From contig CAJVXD010000011.1 of the NCBI GenBank assembly GCA_913009675.1, positions 1-12,113 on the forward strand: a stretch of 12,113 nt of DNA, written 5' to 3'. Under the pieces are notes generated by a model, which was not told where the DNA came from, searched no databases, and was given only the letters and a program-made list of their open reading frames with translations. This document shows, piece after piece, positions 6,873 through 12,113 of the stretch; the first letter of the stretch is position 1; each line of letters opens with the position of its first letter. The DNA comes from an uncultured bacterium (GTDB lineage Bacteria; Omnitrophota; Gorgyraeia; Gorgyraeales; Gorgyraeaceae). Both the position numbers and the translations under genes were made by a program.

Positions 6873-6983
6873 AATTTGGCGGCGTAGCTCAGTTGGTCAG
6901 AGCAGTCGGCTCATACCCGGCGCGTCACTGGTTCGAATCCAGTCGCCGCTACCAATTTCACCTTCGGTGAAATTGATCCTGAA
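6850..6983. repeat. Inverted repeat flanking the tRNA gene
   Basis: TTCAGGATCAAATTT (6850-6864) and AAATTGATCCTGAA (6970-6983) are reverse complements apart from one extra A. They bracket the tRNA. The left arm is the end of the last 84-bp unit and merges into a perfect hairpin (6859-6866 with 6870-6877) that ends at the base before the tRNA starts. Confidence 0.75.
6878..6954 (+). tRNA. tRNA with CAT anticodon, probably elongator tRNA-Met
   Basis: A complete 77-base cloverleaf is present. The acceptor stem is GGCGGCG with CGCCGCT (G1-U72 wobble, the rest paired). The D arm is GCTC/GAGC with loop AGTTGGTCA. The anticodon stem is GTCGG/CCGGC and the loop is CTCATAC, giving CAT at 6912-6914. 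The variable loop is GCGTC, and the T arm is ACTGG/CCAGT with loop TTCGAAT. The discriminator is A, and CCA is encoded. It is not initiator Met because the anticodon stem lacks three consecutive G-C pairs. C at position 38 and the CGCCGCTACCA end resemble Bacillus-type elongator Met. tRNA-Ile2, whose C34 is modified to lysidine by TilS encoded downstream, cannot be excluded by eye. Confidence 0.93.
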
Positions 6984-7019
6984 CGAGCACAAAATGCGAT
7001 GAATGAGAGAATTTTGTGC
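6953..7019 (+). other. Two hairpins between the tRNA and tilS
   Basis: Hairpin one pairs 6953-6962 with 6966-6975 (10 perfect pairs around TTC) and overlaps the last two bases of the tRNA CCA end. Hairpin two pairs GCACAAAAT (6987-6995) with 7011-7019 (9 perfect pairs, 15-base loop). Neither has a following T run, so they are weak candidates for intrinsic termination. They may act in tRNA 3' processing or be part of the local REP-like repeat family. Confidence 0.6.
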
Positions 7020-7066
7020 GAAGTAAAGGACCTACAAAACCGCTTTTCTATCTACGCAGATTGAAG

Positions 7067-8080
7067 ATGCCTCTAGGCTTTACCGACAGGGTTAAATCAA
7101 CGATTAAAAAATATAATCTATTGCAGAATGGCGATAGGGTTTTAGTGGGGCTTTCAGGAGGAGTTGATTCTGTGGTATTGTTACACACTCTTTTAGCGTT
7201 GAAGGTGGGATACTCTCTGGAGCTCTACGTGGCGCATCTGGATCATATGTTTCGAGGTGAGGAGTCGAGGGGAGACAGGAGGTTTTGCGAAGCTATGACG
7301 GAGAGGTTAAATCTGGATATTGTGTGCGGAGAAATAGATTGCCCAAAGATTGCTAAGGAAAAAGGGATTTCCCTTGAAGAGGCTGCCAGGTTTGAACGCT
7401 ATGATTTTTTTAGAAGGACTGCCAGGGTTAAAGGCACAGAGAAGATAGCGATTGCTCATAATGAAGACGATCAGGCGGAGACCGTTCTTATGAGGGCGAT
7501 TCGCGGCACCGGTATAGCGGGACTGGGAGGCATGGCCCCTCTAAAGAAGATGCGAGGTTTTACAGTAATAAGGCCTCTTATAGAGATATCGAGAAAAGAG
7601 ATCGAGGATTTTATGAGGGATAATAATCTGGGATTCAGGCACGATCCGTCTAATGATAAGCTTATTTTTACTAGAAACAAAATAAGGCACGAGTTAATAC
7701 CATACCTCGAAAAAAACTTTAATCCCAACATAAAAGAGGTTCTTGCTAATATGGCCGAAAACCTGCGGGCCGAAAACGAATTTTTAGATAAATTTTCAAA
7801 GAGAAAGTATAGGGCTATATCGAAAAGAAACAAAGACGGAGAGATTGTCATAGAGATTAAAAAAATCAAGAGACAGGCAGAGGCAATAAGGAAAAGGATT
7901 TTGCGAAACGCCCTTGAAGAACTCAAAGGTGACTTAAGGAGGTTCACTTATCAACACTGGAGAGAGATGGAAGAGCTGCTTAATAACAGGCCCCTAAATT
8001 CCATAGTAGACCTGCCCGGGGGATTTAAGGTTATAAAGAGAAAAAAAACCTTGATCATGGAAGGGCCAAAGAGAACTTAA
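7067..8080 (+). CDS. tilS: tRNA(Ile)-lysidine synthetase TilS
   Basis: TilS uses ATP and lysine to convert C34 of the CAU-anticodon tRNA-Ile2 to lysidine, switching it from AUG to AUA decoding; it is normally essential. AUA codons are abundant in this window. Numbered from this start (337 residues), it shows the PP-loop SGGVDS (30-35), VAHLDHMFRG (55-64), HNEDDQAET (131-139), GIAGLGGM (149-156) and RNKIRHELIP (203-212). After about 220 there is a helical substrate-binding region and a short tail. It is shorter than the E. coli enzyme and closer to the compact type known from Aquifex. The ATG at 7067 is chosen because homologues begin shortly before the PP-loop; an earlier in-frame GTG at 7016 lies in a hairpin arm and adds residues that look repeat-derived. 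The Shine-Dalgarno is weak (GAAG). tilS next to ftsH is a common bacterial arrangement. Confidence 0.94.
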   Translation: MPLGFTDRVKSTIKKYNLLQNGDRVLVGLSGGVDSVVLLHTLLALKVGYSLELYVAHLDHMFRGEESRGDRRFCEAMTERLNLDIVCGEIDCPKIAKEKGISLEEAARFERYDFFRRTARVKGTEKIAIAHNEDDQAETVLMRAIRGTGIAGLGGMAPLKKMRGFTVIRPLIEISRKEIEDFMRDNNLGFRHDPSNDKLIFTRNKIRHELIPYLEKNFNPNIKEVLANMAENLRAENEFLDKFSKRKYRAISKRNKDGEIVIEIKKIKRQAEAIRKRILRNALEELKGDLRRFTYQHWREMEELLNNRPLNSIVDLPGGFKVIKRKKTLIMEGPKRT

Positions 8081-8113
8081 GCAATACCTATGTACTTTCA
8101 ATCCTGCATGACA

Positions 8114-8426
8114 TCTTTGCAGCACCCGGGCCAAGCGTCCTCGGGGCATATTTTCCGCGAGCGGGCACGGTGTCTTTTCGCTCAGGGGGAGCCTGAAAAA
8201 AGACGTTCGGCCAATTTCATTTATTTGGAGATGCGGGCCTCACTCATTTTTATTTTGACAGGCAGGCTTTTTTGTTGTTTCCTTGATCGTGGACTACGCA
8301 AAATAAACATGCTTTTTCATGCTCCCCCTGAGCGAAAAGACGAGCGAGCGGAAAAAATGAGCAAGAATTCACTCGCTGGGAGAATTTTTGCGTCCCCGAG
8401 GACGCTTGGCCCGGGTGCTGCAAAGA
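8114..8426 (+). repeat. Structured inverted-repeat element, copy B (candidate structured RNA)
   Basis: This is the complete copy of the element. P1 pairs 8114-8146 with 8394-8426: 33 bp, perfect. P2 pairs 8151-8158 with 8348-8355. P3 pairs 8172-8192 with 8321-8341: 21 bp, perfect. An inner A/T-rich helix pairs 8245-8257 with 8299-8311 (12 of 13). The side hairpin P5 pairs 8361-8370 with 8382-8391 (10 pairs, one G-U). Bases 8159-8178 read GAGCGGGCACGGTGTCTTTT, identical to 113-132 of copy A, and AAAAGACGTTCGGCC recurs at 8198-8212. P2 and P3 are separated by 13 bases on one side and 6 on the other in both copies. The single frame running through 8090-8431 has no recognisable product and crosses both arms, so I do not call a gene. 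It sits between tilS and the ftsH promoter. No target-site duplication is certain. Confidence 0.85.
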
Positions 8427-8468
8427 CTTAAGAGTTATTCAAATAGTCCATACTCAGAGTTGTATGAG

Positions 8469-8497
8469 TTGATTTTTAGACACATCAATGATACAAT
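8469..8497 (+). promoter_or_regulatory. Sigma70-type promoter for ftsH
   Basis: TTGATT (8469-8474) and TACAAT (8492-8497) are separated by exactly 17 bases in an A/T-rich stretch. Transcription would begin near 8504, leaving a leader of about 36 bases with a good Shine-Dalgarno AAGGAGA (8527-8533) six bases before the ftsH ATG. It lies downstream of element copy B, so this transcript would not include that element. Confidence 0.6.
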
Positions 8498-8539
8498 ACA
8501 TATTTAAGCAAGTTATACTATAATTCAAGGAGATTCAAG

Positions 8540-10417
8540 ATGCCCTTAAAAAAACAGATTAAAAAGATCAACAATAAAAACAAGATTAACCGCAATATCT
8601 TTTTTTGGATTGGCTTAGTTTTGCTTCTGGTATATATATTCAGGTTGGATTATTTTTCTCCTCAGACAGCATCAAAGGAGTTAAGTTACGGTCAGTTTTA
8701 CAGGCTTCTCGAGAAAAACAATGAGACAACTGCAATAGCATCTGCGGTTAAGATCGATGATCGGATCAAGGGTGTTTTTTCCAGCGGCACCCACTTTTCG
8801 GTGCACATCCCCTCAAATGACAGAGATCTGTTAAAACTCCTTCGTGAGAATGTTGCGAATTTCGACGTAAGGCCGCCAAAGACCTTATGGGCCAATATTT
8901 TCTATTCCCTCGGGCCTATGATTTTATTTATTGCATTTTTGTGGTTTTTTGTCTACAGGAGTGCTCAGGGCGGAGGCCGGATACTTTCATTCGGGAAGAG
9001 TCGCGCGAGGCAGATAGCCGGAGGCAAGACAAAGCTCACTTTTAACGATGTGGCTGGTGTAGACGAGGCCAAGGAAGAGTTGAAAGAAGTCATAGAATTC
9101 CTGAAAGACCCAAAGAGATTTCAGAAACTAGGAGGAAAGATCCCTAAAGGCGTCCTGTTGATGGGGCCTCCGGGGACAGGTAAGACCCTTCTTGCAAAGG
9201 CGGTTAGCGGCGAGGCCGGCGTGCCTTTCTTCAGCATTAGCGGTTCTGACTTCGTTGAGATGTTTGTAGGTGTTGGCGCTTCGAGGGTGCGAGATCTGTT
9301 TGAACAGGCAAAACGCGCAGCAAAGACGGAAGGCAAAGGTGCTATTATTTTTATAGACGAGATAGATGCCGTGGGCAGACAGAGGTTTGCGGGTATCGGC
9401 GGGGGGCATGACGAAAGAGAACAGACGCTGAATGCATTGCTCGTAGAGATGGATGGTTTTAACTCGCAGGAGGGGGTTATATTGATTGCCGCGACGAATC
9501 GGCCCGACGTCCTCGACCCTGCCTTATTGAGGCCCGGAAGGTTTGACAGGATAATCGTTATCTCGCGTCCTGATATTATAGGCAGGGATGCAATCTTAAA
9601 GGTCCATGTAAAGAGTATAAAACTGTCCAAGGAGGTAGATCTTAAATCTATCGCGAGACAGACATCTGGATTTTCCGGAGCGGATTTGGCCAATCTTGTC
9701 AATGAATCAGCCTTGTTAGCGGCGCGAAAAGAGAAGGACAGCGTAGGTCTGGAGGAGATGCAGGAATCTATAGAAAGGGTTATTGCCGGCCCTGAAAAAA
9801 AGACGCGTGTTATAAATGCGGAGGAAAAGAAAATAATTGCCTATCATGAATCTGGCCATGCCCTCTTGGCCCTTCTGATACCAGGCGCAGACCCTTTGCA
9901 CAAGGTCTCTATCATACCTCGTGGCATTGCGCTCGGCTATACCATGAGGCTGCCTGTAGAGGATAGATACATCGTTACAAAAAAGGAATTAATGGGAAAG
10001 ATAGTCGGAATACTGGGCGGCAGGGCGAGCGAAGATATAGTGTTCGGCGAACTTTCAACCGGGGCCCAGGACGATCTAAGAAAGGCTACCGAGATTGCGA
10101 GAGACATGGTTATGAAATGGGGCATGAGCGAAAAACTGGGTAATCTGACTTTTGGCAGACGTGAACAGCAGGTTTTTTTGGGCAGGGACCTTGTTGAAGA
10201 AAAGAATTATAGCGAGGCCACGGCAGTTGAGATAGATAAGGAGATAGCCAGGATTGTAAAAGATTGTTACACAAGGGCCAAAAAGGAGCTTTCAGGCAAT
10301 GAAGAAAAGTTAAGAAAACTGGCTAAGAGATTACTGGAAAAAGAAGTAATGGACTCAGGAGAGGTAAAAAGGCTTATTCTTGCTCAAGATTCAACCTCGC
10401 CCAAGACGGGAAGTTAA
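8540..10417 (+). CDS. ftsH: ATP-dependent zinc metalloprotease FtsH
   Basis: FtsH is a membrane-anchored AAA+ protease, normally a hexamer, that degrades membrane proteins and short-lived cytoplasmic regulators. The 625 residues show a basic N-terminus, a first membrane segment (about 20-37), an extracytoplasmic domain (about 40-115), a second membrane segment (about 120-139) and the AAA domain. That domain has Walker A GPPGTGKT (209-216), the pore motif [13 protein letters not shown] (242-254), Walker B IIFIDEID (269-276), the second region of homology [20 protein letters not shown] (318-337) and sensor-2 region [18 protein letters not shown] (378-391). The protease site is HESGH at 436-440, with D512 in the GAQDDL segment as the likely third zinc ligand. 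Length is typical. The start has a strong AAGGAGA and a promoter upstream. It is the first gene of an ftsH-folP-cdaA unit. Confidence 0.97.
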   Translation: MPLKKQIKKINNKNKINRNIFFWIGLVLLLVYIFRLDYFSPQTASKELSYGQFYRLLEKNNETTAIASAVKIDDRIKGVFSSGTHFSVHIPSNDRDLLKLLRENVANFDVRPPKTLWANIFYSLGPMILFIAFLWFFVYRSAQGGGRILSFGKSRARQIAGGKTKLTFNDVAGVDEAKEELKEVIEFLKDPKRFQKLGGKIPKGVLLMGPPGTGKTLLAKAVSGEAGVPFFSISGSDFVEMFVGVGASRVRDLFEQAKRAAKTEGKGAIIFIDEIDAVGRQRFAGIGGGHDEREQTLNALLVEMDGFNSQEGVILIAATNRPDVLDPALLRPGRFDRIIVISRPDIIGRDAILKVHVKSIKLSKEVDLKSIARQTSGFSGADLANLVNESALLAARKEKDSVGLEEMQESIERVIAGPEKKTRVINAEEKKIIAYHESGHALLALLIPGADPLHKVSIIPRGIALGYTMRLPVEDRYIVTKKELMGKIVGILGGRASEDIVFGELSTGAQDDLRKATEIARDMVMKWGMSEKLGNLTFGRREQQVFLGRDLVEEKNYSEATAVEIDKEIARIVKDCYTRAKKELSGNEEKLRKLAKRLLEKEVMDSGEVKRLILAQDSTSPKTGS

Positions 10418-10454
10418 GATAAGCAGGACGGGTCGTCGAGGTATAGAGAGAGGG

Positions 10455-11288
10455 ATGGAAGATTTTAAGTTTGGTTCGCGGACATATATTATGGGGATAT
10501 TGAATCTTACGCCTGATTCGTTCAGTGGAGACGGGATACACAAAGATACAGGTCGTGCCCTGGAAGAGGCCGAGATGATCGTCGAAGAGGGCGCCGATAT
10601 CATTGATATCGGAGGAGAATCGACAAGACCCGGGTCCCTGCCTGTCTCTCCTAGTGAGGAAATAGAAAGGGTAATACCTGTTATCAGGGGGTTGGCAAAG
10701 AAGATAGATATACCGATCTCTGTAGATACGCGGAAATCCGAAGTTGCAATGGCTGCCCTCAGGAACGGCGCTTCGATTATAAATGACATAACAGGCCTTG
10801 AATATGACGCGGAGATGAAAAAGGTTGTCCGCGACCATGATGCCAAGGTTGTGCTAATGCATATAAAAGGTGCGCCTCAAACAATGCAGGAGAACCCGAC
10901 TTATGATAATCTCATAGAGGAGATTAGGGACAGATTGCTCCAGTTGATTAAAAAGGCGGAGCTTTCCGGTATAAAAAAAGAGAATATCATAGTAGACCCA
11001 GGCATAGGCTTTGGTAAGGCCCATAAGCATAACCTGGAGATATTGAATAATCTTTCACGTTTTAAGATGCTGGGCAGGCCCATACTTGTTGGCCCGTCGA
11101 GAAAATCGTTTATCGGTAATATATTAGGAGTCGAACCAAGAGACAGGATATTTGGCACGGCAGCAAGTACGGCCGTGGCCATAAAAAACGGTGCGGATAT
11201 AATAAGGGTACACGATGTCAAAGAGATGAAAGAGGTTGCGAAGGTTGCAGATGCAATCGTTCGTTATGGAGAGGTTGTAGATGCTTAG
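10455..11288 (+). CDS. folP: Dihydropteroate synthase FolP
   Basis: FolP condenses p-aminobenzoate with 6-hydroxymethyl-7,8-dihydropterin diphosphate to give dihydropteroate in folate synthesis; it is the sulfonamide target. The 277-residue TIM barrel shows MGILNLTPDSFSGDG (13-27), IDIGGESTRPG (50-60), SVDTRKSEVA (89-98), INDITGLEYD (109-118), VLMHIKGAPQTMQ (133-145), VDPGIGFGKAHKHN (180-193), VGPSRKSFIG (212-221) and RVHD (251-254). In the DPGIGFGK motif, Ala follows where Thr is usual. I chose the ATG at 10455 because it puts the first motif at the usual distance; a longer frame opening at a TTG at 10380 would overlap ftsH. A purine run GAGAGAGGG sits directly before the ATG, closer than ideal. 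It begins 37 bases after ftsH, and its end overlaps cdaA by 8 bases. Confidence 0.95.
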   Translation: MEDFKFGSRTYIMGILNLTPDSFSGDGIHKDTGRALEEAEMIVEEGADIIDIGGESTRPGSLPVSPSEEIERVIPVIRGLAKKIDIPISVDTRKSEVAMAALRNGASIINDITGLEYDAEMKKVVRDHDAKVVLMHIKGAPQTMQENPTYDNLIEEIRDRLLQLIKKAELSGIKKENIIVDPGIGFGKAHKHNLEILNNLSRFKMLGRPILVGPSRKSFIGNILGVEPRDRIFGTAASTAVAIKNGADIIRVHDVKEMKEVAKVADAIVRYGEVVDA

Positions 11289-12063
11289 TCATTTATCGCT
11301 GGTAAAGATGTTTGTCGAGATAGGGATTTTATGGTTCAGCTTTTACGTTATCCTGATTTTTGCGAGGGGTACCCGCGGTGTCCATGTATTAAAAGGTATA
11401 ATCCTCATGGTGCTTTTTTTTATTATTACCCAGAAACTCGGTCTGGACACTATAAGCTGGATATTCACAAAGATATTCGCGATATCTGTAGTTGCTTTCT
11501 TGATCATCTTTCAGCCTGAACTTAGGAGGGGGCTTGCGAGTATAGGTCAGCAGGGATGGTCAGGTATCTTTTTCAGGGAATCTGAGGTTATCAACAAGGT
11601 CGTGAAGGCAGTAATTTCTCTTTCAAGAAGAAAGATAGGGACACTTGTGGCAATAGAAAGAGATGGCATACTGAGCCATTATGTTGAAAGCGGCATAGAT
11701 ATAGATTCGAAGCTATCCACCGAACTCTTGATGACCATATTCATGCCTAATACGCCCCTTCATGACGGCGGCCTAATAATCTCAGGAGATAGGATTGTTG
11801 GTGCAGGGTGCCTGTTCCCGTTGACACAAAATCCAAATGTCTCGAGGACCCTCGGAACCAGACACAGGGCAGGGCTTGGTTTAAGCGAAGAGACGGACGC
11901 TGTTGTAATTATTGTTTCCGAAGAAACAGGAGGGATTTCAGTGGCAGCGGACGGCAGATTGATGCATGATTTGGACAAAAAGACATTAGAGCGCATCCTG
12001 AATGACCTCTGCAGGCCTGAAAAGAAGAAGGGATTTGTCTTTGCCCGTAGAGAGGCTGTATGA
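11281..12063 (+). CDS. cdaA: Membrane diadenylate cyclase CdaA (DacA)
   Basis: CdaA makes cyclic di-AMP from two ATP at the membrane; the messenger controls potassium and osmolyte balance and envelope stress. The 260 residues have three predicted membrane segments (about 11-28, 37-52 and 63-78), then FQPELRRGL (77-85) leading into the DAC domain. Catalytic motifs are PLHDGG (159-164) and GTRHRAGLGLSEETDA (192-207). The canonical DGA motif reads DGG here, a small A-to-G change. Length matches the family. The ATG lies within the folP end with GGAGAGG upstream. The ftsH-folP-cdaA order, with a probable cdaR start following, is a known arrangement for this cyclase. Confidence 0.95.
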   Translation: MLSHLSLVKMFVEIGILWFSFYVILIFARGTRGVHVLKGIILMVLFFIITQKLGLDTISWIFTKIFAISVVAFLIIFQPELRRGLASIGQQGWSGIFFRESEVINKVVKAVISLSRRKIGTLVAIERDGILSHYVESGIDIDSKLSTELLMTIFMPNTPLHDGGLIISGDRIVGAGCLFPLTQNPNVSRTLGTRHRAGLGLSEETDAVVIIVSEETGGISVAADGRLMHDLDKKTLERILNDLCRPEKKKGFVFARREAV

Positions 12064-12087
12064 AAAACTGGATTGTGAATAATTTTT
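12060..12087 (+). CDS. Start of next gene, probably CdaR (YbbR-domain regulator), truncated
   Basis: An ATG overlaps the cdaA stop (ATGA) and opens a frame reading MKNWIVNNF before the adapter begins. YbbR/CdaR proteins often start with a similar short cytoplasmic stretch (MKNW...NNF...) before a single membrane anchor, and cdaR usually follows cdaA and modulates the cyclase. Only nine codons are available, so the identity rests on position and this short resemblance. Confidence 0.5.
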
Positions 12088-12113
12088 AGATCGGAAGGGC
12101 GTCGTGGAGGGAA
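12088..12113 (+). other. Illumina adapter read-through (artefact)
   Basis: Twenty-four of 26 bases match the reverse complement of the Read 1 adapter (AGATCGGAAGAGCGTCGTGT and onward), with mismatches at 12098 and 12107. It truncates the gene after cdaA. It is the same adapter as at the left end, in inverted orientation. Confidence 0.95.

Noticed and set aside
6487..6970. Open frames on both strands encoding a 28-residue repeated peptide
   Set aside because: They exist because the repeat period is 84 bases, a multiple of three without stops; the + frame runs into the tRNA and the - frame into larE. The DNA-level hairpin explains the sequence better.
8090..8431. 113-codon + strand frame between tilS and ftsH
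   Set aside because: It spans both arms of the element, has no good start context and no recognisable domain.
8514..8524. TATACT/TATAAT as the ftsH -10 box
   Set aside because: Transcription would start at about 8531, inside the Shine-Dalgarno; the TTGATT-17-TACAAT pair upstream is better placed.

Overview
This window is a single assembled contig with Illumina adapter sequence still attached at both ends (16-83 and 12088-12113). The DNA between is bacterial and densely coding. All ten recognisable protein genes and the one tRNA gene lie on the + strand, several with start/stop overlaps. The gene set (BirA, type III CoaX, NfnAB, MnmA, LarE, TilS, FtsH, FolP, CdaA) and the ATA/AGG-rich codon use suggest an uncultured, probably anaerobic bacterium. 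Candidatus Omnitrophota or a related lineage is my best guess at low confidence; no phylogenetic marker here settles it.

Layout. After the adapter, 84-354 holds a non-coding inverted-repeat element (copy A). Next come birA (biotin ligase/repressor), a 15-bp perfect hairpin, and an operon-like run: coaX (pantothenate kinase), nfnA and nfnB (electron-bifurcating ferredoxin:NADP oxidoreductase) and mnmA (tRNA 2-thiouridylase). larE (sulfur insertase) follows after a 94-base gap. The larE-tilS gap contains a four-unit tandem array of an 84-bp hairpin repeat, a CAT-anticodon tRNA (probably elongator Met) and more hairpins. tilS (tRNA-Ile lysidine synthetase) comes next, then a second copy (B) of the structured element at 8114-8426. 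A good sigma70-type promoter then precedes ftsH, followed by folP, cdaA and the first codons of what is probably cdaR, cut off by adapter.

How the genes fit together. birA and coaX serve the cofactors biotin and CoA. nfnAB balances NADH, NADPH and ferredoxin. mnmA, larE and tilS are three PP-loop ATPases in a row; two modify the tRNA wobble base and one makes a sulfur-containing nickel cofactor. ftsH-folP-cdaA(-cdaR) joins membrane proteolysis, folate synthesis and c-di-AMP signalling.

The most unusual content is non-coding. Copies A and B are almost unrelated in most of their sequence but share the same fold: a long outer helix, a three-way junction with a side hairpin, and a helix leading into an identical 13-base/6-base asymmetric internal loop. 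Compensatory base changes between the copies support the helices. I do not recognise this as a known RNA family. The 84-bp tandem repeats also show compensatory changes in their hairpin.
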